64,000 nt of DNA, from positions 1 through 64,000 of the forward strand of contig NW_003139424.1 of assembly GCF_000003605.2 (NCBI RefSeq). Direction: 5' to 3'. The translations under genes were made by a program, and so were the position numbers. This document shows, in pieces, positions 9,933-21,180 of the stretch. Origin of the DNA: Saccoglossus kowalevskii (lineage: Eukaryota; Hemichordata; Enteropneusta; Harrimaniidae). The notes below the pieces were generated by a model that saw only the letters and a list, made by a program, of their open reading frames with translations, had not been told where the DNA came from and made no database searches. Each line of letters begins with the position of its first letter. The first letter of the stretch is position 1.

Positions 9933-10868
9933 CTAAGTCATTGGCACGACACTCTCGCAGTTAAATTTCGAAAACATTAATTAAATGTCTCGAGAATGCC
10001 TCATAAATAAGCAGACTATCACAATAGACCACTGGAAAATCGACGACAAACTGTGTACAAAGTTGTGAAAAGCGATTGCAAAGTTGGTAGTTTCATTCGG
10101 GATTGTTACCTGTGATATCATATAAACAAGTCCCATAGTTAAAAGTTCGAAAATGTGAAAACTAGTTCCCAATTTGTTGTAAATTAACGTAGTGTTGCTC
10201 AAACTATGTAGAGGTCATAGGTCATTTTAAATGGCACTTTTGCAGCGATATCGATTTGAAACTTTGAAAACATGAAATAGCCGCCAATTCGGTTCAATTT
10301 CAAATAGTCCATGCAGCTGTGTTGTTAGGTGACCAACTCATCTTTAAAGTAAAGCACAATCGGGCGTGGTTAGTACTTGCATGGGAGACTCACTAAGAAA
10401 ACAAGCTGTTGTTTTTTCTTTTTGTTTCATCACACGCACGGAAAAAATATAAGGCGACATTCATGCATTTTTTCTTACTGTGATGTCAATCATTTCTTGT
10501 GGAAAATCGTGGAATTTTTGTATTTGTTTAATTAATGAAAAGTTTTAAAATTTCGTATTTTTTTAAAAACAAGTTGTTGGAGTCTGCAGGCACGTAGTGG
10601 GATTTATGCTGTTAATACTCCGTGCAAAGTTGTTCAAAGTGATTGCAAAGTTGTGACAAGTGATTTCAAAGTTTATAGATGTATTTGTATATATGACCTA
10701 AGTTGTTGGCATATAGAAACGCGCACTTGTAAAGTCAAGAAATTTAATAAAGGCCAGTTGAAAGCAGCCTGTGGATGTTCACATGAGCTGACTGTAAACT
10801 GTTGGAAAACTGCGTGCAAAGTTGGAAAAAGCGGTTGAAATGTTGGCGAAGTTGCTTATATATTTAAC
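9933..10868. repeat. Satellite monomer, long form (936 bp)
   Basis: The 5-bp shortfall is fully explained by five one-base deletions between 10175 and 10272. It shares cactctcgcag, attaattaaatg and aacgtagtg with the unit at 8097 and cactggaaaatcg with the unit right of the gap. Its tail has gtgacaagtg, tatatatgac and cgcgcacttg. Confidence 0.94.
10175..10272. other. Cluster of one-base deletions, probable assembly error patch
   Basis: Five single-base losses in about 100 bp: ttgttgtaaatt, cattttaaatgg, tgcagcgata, cgatttgaaac and gaaaacatg. Four lie in homopolymer runs of A or T. Sequence on both sides is normal. Confidence 0.65.
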
Positions 10869-11809
10869 CGAAGTCATTGGCACGACACTCCCGCAGTTAA
10901 ATTTCGAAAACATTAATTAAATGTCTCGAGAATGCCTCATAAATAAGCAGACTATCACAATAGACCACAGGAAAATCGACGACAAACTGTGTACAAAGTT
11001 GTGAAAAGCGATTGCAAAGTTGGCAGTTTCATTCGGGATTGTTACCTGTGATATCATATAAACAAGTCCCATAGTTAAAAGTTCGAAAATGTGAAAACTA
11101 GTTCCTAATTTGTTGTTAAATTACCGTAGTGTTGCTCAAAGTATGTAGAGGTCATAGGTCATTTTTAAATGGCACTTTTGCAAGCGATATCGATTTTGAA
11201 ACTTTGAAAAACATGAAATAGCCGCCAATTCGGTTCAATTTTAAATAGTCCATGCAGATGTGTTGTTAGGTGACCAACTCATGTTTAAAGTAAAGCATAA
11301 TTGGGCGTGGTTAGTACTTGCATGGGAGACTCACTAAGAAAACAAGCTGTTGTTTTTTCTTTTTGTTTCATCACACGCACGGAAAAAATATAAGGCGACA
11401 TTCATGCATTTTTTCTTACTGTGATGTCAATCATTTCTTGTGGAAAATCGTGGAATTTTTGTATTTGTTTAATTAATGAAAAGTTTTAAAATTTCGTATT
11501 TTTTTAAAAACAAGTTGTTGGAGTCTGCAGGCACGTAGTGGGATTTATGCTGTTAATACTCCGTGCAAAGTTGTTCAAAGTGATTGCAAAGTTGTGACAA
11601 GTGATTTCAAAGTTTATAGATGTATTTGTATATATGACCTAAGTTGTTGGCATATAGAAACGCGCACTTGTAAAGTCAAGAAATTTAATAAAGGCCAGTT
11701 GAAAGCAGCCTGTGGATGTTCACATGAGCTGACTGTAAACTGTTGGAAAACTGCGTGCAAAGTTGGAAAAAGCGGTTGAAATGTTGGCGAAGTTGCTTGT
11801 ATATTTAAC
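10869..11809. repeat. Satellite monomer, long form (941 bp)
   Basis: The first base pair after the anchor start is changed (ccgaagtc). The tail from about 11510 is nearly identical to that of the preceding unit (gtgacaagtg, tatatatgac, gaaacgcgcacttg), so the two tails are a recent adjacent duplication. Confidence 0.95.
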
Positions 11810-12750
11810 CTAAGTCATTGGCACGACACTCCCGCAGTTAAATTTCGAAAACATTAATTAAATGTCTCGAGAATGCCTCATAAATAAGCAGACTATTACA
11901 ATAGACCACAGGAAAATCGACGACAAACTGTGTACAAAGTTGTGAAAAGCGATTGCAAAGTTGGTAGTTTCATTCGGGATTGTTACCTGTGATATCATAT
12001 AAACAAGTCCCATAGTTAAAAGTTCGAAAATGTGAAAACTAGTTCCTAATTTGTTGTTAAATTACCGTAGTGTTGCTCAAAGTATGTAGAGGTCATAGGT
12101 CATTTTTAAATGGCACTTTTGCAAGCGATATCGATTTTGAAACTTTGAAAAACATGAAATAGCCGCCAATTCGGTTCAATTTCAAATAGTCCATGCAGCT
12201 GTGTTGTTAGGTGACCAACTCATGTTTAAAGTAAAGCATAATTGGGCGTGGTAGGTACTTGCATGGGAGACTCACTGAGTAAACAAGCTGTTGTTTTTTC
12301 TTTTTGTTTCATCACACGCACGGAAAAAATATAAGGCGACATTCATGCATTTTTTCTTACTGTGATGTCAATCATTTCTTGTGGAAAATCGTGGATTTTT
12401 TGTATTTGTTTAATTAATGAAAAGTTTTAAAATTTCGTATTTCTTTAAAAACAAGTTATTGGTGTCTGCAGGCACGTAGTTGGATTTATGCTGTTAATAC
12501 TCCGTGCAAAGTTGTTCAAAGTGATTGCAAAGTTGTACAAAGTGATTTCAAAGTTTATAGATGTATTTGTTTATATGACCTAAGTTGTTGGCATATAAAA
12601 ACACGCAGTTGTAAAGTCAAGAAATTTAATAAAGGCCAGTTGAAAGCAGCCTGTGGATGTTCACATGAGCTGACTGTAAACTGTTGGAAAACTGCGTGCA
12701 AAGTTGGAAAAAGCGGTTGAAATGTTGGCGAAGTTGCTTGTATATTTAAC
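11810..12750. repeat. Satellite monomer, long form (941 bp)
   Basis: Full-length, with attaattaaatg, gactattacaatag (also at 57.94 kb), cgtggtaggtac, a C inside the T-tract (tatttctttaaaaa), agttattgg and ataaaaacacg. Confidence 0.95.
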
Positions 12751-13691
12751 CTAAGTTATTGGCACGACACTCCCGCAGTTAAATTTCGAAAACATTAAGT
12801 AAATGTCTCGAGAATGCCTCATAAATAAGCAGACTATCACAATAGACCACAGGAAAATCGACGACAAACTGTGTACAAAGTTGTGAAAAGCGATTGCAAA
12901 GTTGGTAGTTTCATTCGGGATTGTTACCTGTGATATCATATAAACAAGTCCCATAGTTAAAAGTTCGAAAATGTGAAAACTAGTTCCTAATTTGTTGTTA
13001 AATTACCGTAGTGTTGCTCAAAGTATGTAGAGGTCATAGGTCATTTTTAAATGGCACTTTTGCAAGCGATATCGATTTTGAAACTTTGAAAAACATGAAA
13101 TAGCCGCCAATTCGGTTCAATTTCAAATAGTCCATGCAGCTGTGTTGTTAGGTGAACAACTCATGTTTAAAGTAAAGCACAATCGGGCGTGGTTATTACT
13201 TGCATGGGAGACTCACTGAGTAAACAAGCTGTTGTTTTTTCTTTTTGTTTCATCACACGCACGGAAAAAATATAAGGCGACATTCATGCATTTTTTCTTA
13301 CTGTGATGTCAATCATTTCTTGTGGAAAATCGTGGAATTTTTGTATTTGTTTAATTAATGAAAAGTTTTAAAATTTCGTATTTTTTTAAAAACAAGTTGT
13401 TGGTGTCTGCAGGCACGTAGTGGGATTTATGCTGTTAATACTCCGTGCAAAGTTGTTCAAAGTGACTGCAAAGTTGTGCAAAGTGATTTCAAAGTTTATA
13501 GATGTATTTGTTTATATGACCTAAGTTGTTGGCATATAGAAACACGCAGTTGTAAAGTCAAGAAATTTAATAAAGGCCAGTTGAAAGCAGCCTGTGGATG
13601 TTCACATGAGCTGACTGTAAACTGTTGGAAAACTGCGTGCAAAGTTGGAAAAAGCGGTTGAAATGTTGGCGAAGTTGCTTGTATATTTAAC
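12751..13691. repeat. Satellite monomer, long form (941 bp)
   Basis: Full-length. Shares ggtgaacaac, ggttattacttg and gtgactgcaaag with the next unit, so the pair looks like a recent tandem duplication. Confidence 0.95.
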
Positions 13692-14632
13692 CTAAGTCAT
13701 TGGCACGACACTCCCGCAGTTAAATTTCGAAAACATTAAGTAAATGTCTCGAGAATGCCCCATAAATAAGCAGACTATCACAATAGACCACAGGAAAATC
13801 GACGACAAACTGTGTACAAAGTTGTGAAAAGCGATTGCAAAGTTGGTAGTTTCATTCGGGATTGTTACCTGTGATATCATATAAACAAGTCCCATAGTTA
13901 AAAGTTCAAAAATGTGAAAACTAGTTCCTAATTTGTTGTTAAATTACCGTAGTGTTGCTCAAAGTATGTAGAGGTCATAGGTCATTTTTAAATGGCACTT
14001 TTGCAAGCGATATCGATTTTGAAACTTTGAAAAACATGAAATAGCCGCCAATTCGGTTCAATTTCAAATAGTCCATGCAGCTGTGTTGTTAGGTGAACAA
14101 CTCATGTTTAAAGTAAAGCACAATCGGGCGTGGTTATTACTTGCATGGGAGACTCACTGAGTAAACAAGCTGTTGTTTTTTCTTTTTGTTTCATCACACG
14201 CACGGAAAAAATATAAGGCGACATTCATGCATTTTTTCTTACTGTGATGTCAATCATTTCTTGTGGAAAATCGTGGAATTTTTGTATTTGTTTAATTAAT
14301 GAAAAGTTTTAAAATTTCGTATTTTTTTAAAAACAAGTTGTTGGTGTCTGCAGGCACGTAGTGGGATTTATGCTGTTAATACTCCGTGCAAAGTTGTTCA
14401 AAGTGACTGCAAAGTTGTGCAAAGTGATTTCAAAGTTTATAGATGTATTTGTTTATATGACCTAAGTTGTTGGCATATAGAAACACGCAGTTGTAAAGTC
14501 AAGAAATTTAATAAAGGCCAGTTGAAAGCAGCCTGTGGATGTTCACATGAGCTGACTGTAAACTGTTGGAAAACTGCGTGCAAAGTTGGAAAAAGCGGTT
14601 GAAATGTTGGCGAAGTTGCTTGTATATTTAAC
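13692..14632. repeat. Satellite monomer, long form (941 bp)
   Basis: Near-twin of the preceding unit from about 14090 to the end. It differs by gaatgccccat near the start and gttcaaaaatg at about 13907. Confidence 0.95.
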
Positions 14633-15592
14633 CTAAGTTATTGGCACAACACTCCCGCAGTTAAATTTCGAAAACATTAAGTAAATGTCTCGAGAATGCC
14701 TCATAAATAAGCAGACTATCACAATAGACCACAGGAAAATCGACGACAAACTGTGTACAAAGTTGTAAAAAGCGATTGCAAAGTTGGTAGTTTCATTCGG
14801 GATTGTTACCTGTGATATCATATAAACAAGTCCCATAGTTAAAAGTTCGAAAATGTGAAAACTAGTTCCTAATTTGTTGTTAAATTACCGTAGTGTTGCT
14901 CAAAGTATGTAGAGGTCATAGGTCATTTTTTAAAATGGCACTTTTGGCATAGCGATATCGATTTTTGAAACTTTGAAAAAACATGAAAATAGCCGCCAAA
15001 TTCGGTTCAATTTCAAATAGTTCCATGCAGCTGTGTTGTTAGGTGACCAACTCATGTTTATATGTAAAGCATTAATTGGGCGTGGTTAGTACTGCATGGG
15101 AAGACTCACTGAGTAAACAAGCTGTTGTTTTTTCTTTTTGTTTCATCACACGCACGGAAAAAAATTATAAAGGCGACATTCATGCATTTTTTTCTTACTG
15201 TGATGTCAATCATTTCTTTGTGGAAAATCGTGGAATTTTTGTATTTGTTTAATTAATGAAAAGTTTTTAAAATTTCGTATTTTTTTTTAAAAACAAGTTG
15301 TTGGTGTCTGCAGGCACGTAGTGGGATTTATGCTGTTAATATTCCGTGCAAAGTTGTTCAAAGTGATTGCAAAGTTGTGCAAAGTGATTTCAAAGTTTGT
15401 AGATGTATTTGTTTATATGACCTAAGTTGTTGGCATATAGAAACACGCAGTTGTAAAGTCAAGAAATTTAATAAAAGCCAGTTGAAAGCAGCCTGTGGAT
15501 GTTCACATGAGCTGACTGTAAACTGTTGGAAAACTGCGTGCAAAGTTGGAAAAAGCGGTTGAAATGTTGGCGAAGTTGCTTGTATATTTATC
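14633..15592. repeat. Satellite monomer, long form with insertion-rich middle (960 bp)
   Basis: 19 bp longer than standard. The excess is one-base insertions between about 14929 and 15290. The anchor reads ctaagttattggcacaac. Confidence 0.93.
14929..15290. other. Cluster of one-base insertions, probable assembly error patch
   Basis: Many extra bases in one stretch: cattttttaaaatgg, ttggcatagcg, atttttgaaac, aaaaaacatgaaaatag, ccaaattcgg, agttccatg, tatatgtaaagcattaattg, gggaagact, aaaattataaagg and atttctttgtgg. One loss occurs too (agtactgcatgg). Flanking sequence is normal. Confidence 0.7.
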
Positions 15593-17061
15593 CTAAGTCA
15601 TTGGCACGACACTCCCGTAGTTAAATTTCGAAAACATTAAGTAAATGTCTCGAGAATGCCTCATAAATAAGCAGACTATCACAATAGACCACAGGAAAAT
15701 CGACGACAAACTGTGTACAAAGTTGTGAAAAGCGGTTGCAAAGTTGGCAGTTTCATTCGGGATTGTTACCTGTGATATCATATAAACAAGTCCCATAGTT
15801 AAAAGTTCGAAAATGTGAAAACTAGTTCCCAATTTGTTGTTAAATTATCGTAGTGTTGCTCAAAGTATGTAGAGGTCATAGGTCATTTTTAAATGGCACT
15901 TTTGCAAGCGATATCGATTTTGAAACTTTGAAAAACATGAAATAGCCGCCAATTCGGTTCAATTTCAAATAGTCCATGCAGCTGTGTTGTTAGGTGACCA
16001 ACTCATGTTTAAAGTAAAGCACAATCGGGCGTGGTTAGTACTTGCATCGGAGACTCACTGAGAAAACAAGCCGTTGTTTTTTCTTTTTGTTTCATCACAC
16101 GCACGGAAAAAATATAAGGCGACATTTATACATTTTTTCTTACTGTGATGTCAATAATTTCTTGTGGAAAATCGTGGAATTTTTGTATTTGTTTAATTAA
16201 TGAAAAGTTTTAAAATTTCGTATTTTTTTAAAAACAAGTCGTTGGAGTCTGCAGGCACGTAGTGGAATTTATGCTGTTAATACTCCGTGCAAAGTTGTTC
16301 AAAGTGATTGCAAAGTTGGTAGTTTCATTCGGGATTGTTACCTGTGATATCATATAAACAAGTCCCATAGTTAAAAGTTCGAAAATGTGAAAACTAGTTC
16401 CTAATTTGTTGTTAAATTACCGTAGTGTTGCTCAAAGTATGTAGAGGTCATAGATCATTTTTAAATGGCACTTTTGCAAGCGATATCGATTTTGAAACTT
16501 TGAAAAACATGAAATAGCCGCCAATTCGGTTCAATTTCAAATAGTCCATGCAGCTGTGTTGTTAGGTGACCAACTCATGTTTAAAGTAAAGCATAATTGG
16601 GCGTGGTTAGTACTTGCATGGGAGACTCACTGATTAAACAAGCTGTTATTTTTTCTTTTTGTTTCATCACACGCACGGAAAAAATATAAGGCGACATTCA
16701 TGCATTTTTTCTTACTGTGATGTCAATCATTTCTTGTGGAAAATCGTGGAATTTTTGTATTTGTTTAATTAATGAAAAGTTTTAAAATTTCAGTATTTTT
16801 TTTTAAAACAAACCGTGCAAAGTTGTTCAAAGTGATTGCAAAGTTGTGCAAAGTGATTTCAAAGTTTATAGATGTATTTGTTTATATGACCTAAGTTGTT
16901 GGCATATAGAAACACGCAGTTGTAAAGTCAAGAAATTTAATAAAGGCCAGTTGAAAGCAGCCTGTGGATGTTCACATGAGCTGACTGTAAACTGTTGGAA
17001 AACTGCGTGCAAAGTTGGAAAAAGCGGTTGAAATGTTGGCGAAATTGCTTGTATATTTAAC
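15593..17061. repeat. Composite satellite unit: long plus short monomers fused by a deletion of about 370 bp
   Basis: 1469 bp holding the start of one unit and the end of a short unit. At about 16290-16320 the 21-bp block (gtgattgcaaagttg) runs into gtagtttcattcggg of the next unit. These are the same two internal motifs used in the composite at 5691, but the crossover lies about 20 bp further along. The second member is short form (caaaccgtgc at about 16809). Confidence 0.92.
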
Positions 17062-18002
17062 CTAAGTCATTGGCACGACACTCCCGCAGTTAAATTTCGA
17101 AAACATTAAGTAAATGTCTCGAGAATGGATCATAAATAAGCAGACTATCACAATAGACCACAGGAAAATCGACGACAAACAGTGTACAAATTTGAGAAAA
17201 GCGATTGCAAAGTTGGTAGTTTCATTCGGGATTGTTACCTGTGATATCATATTAACAAGTCCCATAGTTAAAAGTTCGAAAATGTGAAAACTAGTTCCTA
17301 ATTTGTTGTTAAATTACCGTAGTGTTGCTCAAACTATGTAGAGGTCATAGGTCATTTTTAAAAGGCACTTTTGTAAGCGATATCGATTTTGAAGCTTTCA
17401 AAAACATGAAATAGCCGCCAATTCGGTTCAATTTCAAATAGTCCATGCAGCTGTGTTGTTAGGTGACGAACTCATGTTTAAAGTAAAGCGCAATCGGGAG
17501 TGGTTAGTACTTGCATGGGAAACTCACTGAGTAAACAAGCTGTTGTTTTTTCTTTTTGTTTCATCACACGCATGGAAAAAATATAAGGCGACATTCATGC
17601 ATTTTTTCTTACTGTGATGTCAATCATTTTTTTTGAAAAATCGCGGAATTTTTGTATTTGTTTAATTAATGAAAAGTTTTAAAAATTCGTATTTTTTTAA
17701 AAAACAAGTTGTTGGTATTTGCAGGCACGTAGTGGGATTTATGCTGTTAATAATCCGTGCAAAAATGTTCAAAGTGATTGCAAAGTTGTGCAAAGTGATT
17801 TCAAAGTTTATAGATGTATTTGTATATATGACCTAAGTTGTTGGCATATAGAAACGCGCACTTGTAAAGTCAAGAAATTTAATAAAGGCCAGTTGAAAGC
17901 AGTCTGTGGATGTTCACATGAGCTGACTGTAAACTGTTGGAAAACTGCGTGCAAAGTTGGAAAAAGCGGGTGAAATGTGGCTTAGTTGCTGGTATATTTA
18001 AC
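17062..18002. repeat. Satellite monomer, long form with C-type tail (941 bp)
   Basis: The front has gaatggatcat, caaacagtgtac, atattaacaag, caaactatg and aaaaggcac. The tail from about 17700 is C-type: gtatttgcagg, taataatccg, caaaaatgttc, tatatatgac and cgcgcacttg. Confidence 0.94.
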
Positions 18003-18652
18003 CCAAGTCATTGGCACGACACCCCCGCAGTTTAAATTTCGAAAACATTAAGTAAATGTCTCGAGAATGCCCCATAAATAAGCAGACTATCACAATAGAC
18101 CACAGGAAAATCGACGACAAACTGTGTACAAAGTTGTGAAAAGCGATTGTGATGTCAATCATTTCTTGTGAAAAATCGTGGAATTTTTGTACTTTTTAAT
18201 TAATGAAAAGTTTTAAAATTTCGTATTTTTTTTAAAAACATTCATGCATTTTTTCTTACTGTGATGTCAATCATTTCTTGTGGAAAATCGTGGAATTTTT
18301 GTATTTTTTTAATTAATGAAAAGTTTTAAAATTTCGTATATTTAAAAAAAAAACTAGTTGTTGGTGTCTGCAGGCACGTAGTGGGTTTTATACTGTTAAT
18401 ACACCGTGCAAAGTTGTTCAAAGTGATTGCAAAGTTGTGCAAAGTGATTTCAAAGTTTATAGATGTATTTGTATATATGACCTAAGTTGTTGGCATATAG
18501 AAACGCGCAGTTGTAAAGTAAAGAAATTTAATAAAGGCCAGTTGAAAGCAGCCTGTGGATGTTCACATGAGCTGACTGTAAACTGTTGGAAAACTGCGTG
18601 CAAAGTTGGAAAAAGGGGTTGAAATGTTGGCTTAGTTGCTGGTATATTTAAC
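18003..18652. repeat. Condensed satellite unit (650 bp), first of a pair
   Basis: After gcgattg at about 18149 the unit jumps forward to tgatgtcaatc. It then reads through ttaattaatg to the A-tract and jumps back at about 18240 to ttcatgcattt. A stretch of about 91 bp therefore occurs twice, and about 385 bp of the standard unit are missing. Marker ttgtactttttaatt is private to the pair. Confidence 0.93.
18150..18352. repeat. Internal direct duplication of about 91 bp inside the condensed unit
   Basis: The segment from tgatgtcaatcatttc to the A-tract appears at about 18150-18240 and again from about 18261. The copies differ in gtgaaaaatcg against gtggaaaatcg and in the length of the T/A tracts. 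The same arrangement recurs 649 bp downstream at about 18799-19001. Confidence 0.88.
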
Positions 18653-19301
18653 CTAAGTCATTGGCACGACACCCCCGCAGTTAAATTTCGAAAACATTAA
18701 GTAAATGTCTCGAGAATGCCCCATAAATAAGCAGATTATCACAATAGACCACAGGAAAATCGACGACAAACTGTGTACAAAGTTGTGAAAAGCGATTGTG
18801 ATGTCAATCATTTCTTGTGAAAAATCGTGGAATTTTTGTACTTTTTAATTAATGAAAAGTTTTAAAATTTCGTATTTTTTTTAAAAACATTCATGCATTT
18901 TTTCTTACTGTGATGTCAATCATTTCTTGTGGAAAATCGTGGAATTTTTGTATTTTTTTAATTAATGAAAAGTTTTAAAATTTCGTATATTTAAAAAAAA
19001 AACTAGTTGTTGGTGTCTGCAGGCACGTAGTGGGTTTTATACTGTTAATACACCGTGCAAAGTTGTTCAAAGTGATTGCAAAGTTGTGCAAAGTGATTTC
19101 AAAGTTTATAGATGTATTTGTATATATGACCTAAGTTGTTGGCATATAGAAACGCGCAGTTGTAAAGTCAAGAAATTTAATAAAGGCCAGTTGAAAGCAG
19201 CCTGTGGATGTTCACATGAGCTGACTGTAAACTGTTGGAAAACTGCGTGCAAAGTTGGAAAAAGCGGTTGAAATGTTGCCGAAGTTGCTGGTATATTTAA
19301 C
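18653..19301. repeat. Condensed satellite unit (649 bp), second of a pair
   Basis: Almost identical to the preceding 650-bp unit, including both junctions, ttgtactttttaatt and the long A-run before ctagttgttgg. A tandem duplication after the condensation is the simplest history. Confidence 0.93.
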
Positions 19302-20239
19302 CTAAGTCATTGGCACGACACCCCCGCAGTTAAATTTCGAAAACATTAAGTAAATGTCTCGAGAATGCCCCATAAATAAGCAGACTATCACAATAGACCA
19401 CAGGAAAATCGACGACAAACTGTGTACAAAGTTGTGAAAAGCGATTGCAAAGTTGTTAGTTTCATTCGGAATTGTTACCTGTGATATCATATAAACAAGT
19501 CCCATAGTTAAAAGTTCGAAAATGGGAAAACTAGTTCCTAATTTGTTGTTAAATTACCGTAGTGTTGCTCAAAGTATGTAGAGGACATAGGTCATTTTTA
19601 AATGGCACTTTTGCAAGCGATATCGATTTTGAAACTTTGAAAAACATGAAATAGCCGCCAATTCGGTTCAATTTCATATAGTCCGTGCAGCTGTGTTGTT
19701 AGGTGACCAACTCATGTTTAAAGTAAAGCACAATCGGGCGTGGTTAGTACTTGCATGGGAGACTCACTGAGTAAACAAGCTGTTGTTTTTTCTTTTTGTT
19801 TAATCACACGCACGGAAAAAATATAAGGCGACATTCATGCATTTTTCTACTGTGATGTCAATCATTTCTTGTGGAAGTCGGGGAATTTTTGTATTTGTTT
19901 AATTAATGAAAAGTTTTAAAATTTCGTATTTTTTTAAAAACAAGTTGTTGGTGTCTGCAGGCACGTAGTGGGATTTATGCTGTTAATACTCCGTGCAAAG
20001 TTGTTCAAAGTGATTGCAAAGTTGTGCAAAGTGATTTCAAAGTTTTTAGATGTATTTGTTTATATGACCTAAGTTGTTGGCATATAGAAACACGCAGTTG
20101 TAAAGTCAAGAAATTTAATAAAGGCCAGTTGAAAGCAGCCTGTGGATGTTCACATGAGCTGACTGTAAACTGTTGGAAAACTGCGTGCAAAGTTGGAAAA
20201 AGCGGTTGAAATTTTGGCGAAGTTGCTTGTATATTTAAC
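19302..20239. repeat. Satellite monomer, long form (938 bp)
   Basis: Shares cacccccgcag and gaatgccccat with the two condensed units before it, but then runs on as a normal unit. The 3-bp shortfall is explained by losses at about 19845-19876. Confidence 0.94.
19842..19876. other. Short cluster of base losses, possible assembly error patch
   Basis: gcatttttctactg lacks two bases and gtggaagtcgggg lacks one and has a change, all within 35 bp. Weaker than the other indel patches because it is short. Confidence 0.45.
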
Positions 20240-21180
20240 CTAAGTCATTGGCACGACACTCCCGCAGTTAAATTTCGAAAACATTAAGTAAATGTCTCGA
20301 GAATGCCTCATAAATAAGCAGACTATCTCAATAGACCACATTAAAACCGACGACAAACTGTGTACAATGTTGTGAAAAGCGATTGCAAAGTTGGCAGTTT
20401 CATTCGGGATTGTTCCCTGTGATATCATATAAACAAGTCCCATAGTTAAAAGTTCGAAAATGTGAAAACTAGTTCCTAATTTGTTGTTAAAATACCGTAG
20501 TGTTGCTCAAAGTATGTAGAGGTCATAGGTCATTTTTAAATGGCACTTTTGCAATCGATATCGATTTTGAAACTTTGAAAAACATGAAATAGCCGCCAAT
20601 TCGGTTCAATTTCAAATAGTCCATGCAGCTGTGTTGTTAGGTGACCAACTCATGTTTAAAGTAAAGCACAATCGGGCGTGGTTAGTACTTGCATGGGAGA
20701 CTCACTGAGAAAACAAGCTTTTGTTTTTTCTTTTTGTTTCATCACACGCACGGAAAAAATATAAGGCGACATTCATGCATTTTTTCTTACTGTGATGTCA
20801 ATCATTTCTTGTGGAAAATCGGGGAATTTTTGTATTTGTTTAATTAATGAAAAGTTTTAAAATTTCGTATTTTTTTAAAAACAAGTTGTTGGTGTCTGCA
20901 GGCACGTAGTGGGATTTATGCTGTTAATACTCCGTGCAAAGTTGTTCAAAGTGATTGCAAAGTTGTGCAAAGTGATTTCAAAGTTTTTAGATGTATTTGT
21001 TTATATGACCTAAGTTGTTGGCATATAGAAACACGCAGTTGTAAAGTCAAGAAATTTAATAAAGGCCAGTTGAAAGCAGCCTGTGGATGTTCACATGAGC
21101 TGACTGTAAACTGTTGGAAAACTGCGTGCAAAGTTGGAAAAAGCGGTTGAAATGTTGGCGAAGTTGCTTGTATTTTTAAC
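20240..21180. repeat. Satellite monomer, long form (941 bp)
   Basis: Full-length. Private changes actatctcaatag, cacattaaaaccg, acaatgttgtg and gcaatcgatatcg. Confidence 0.95.
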
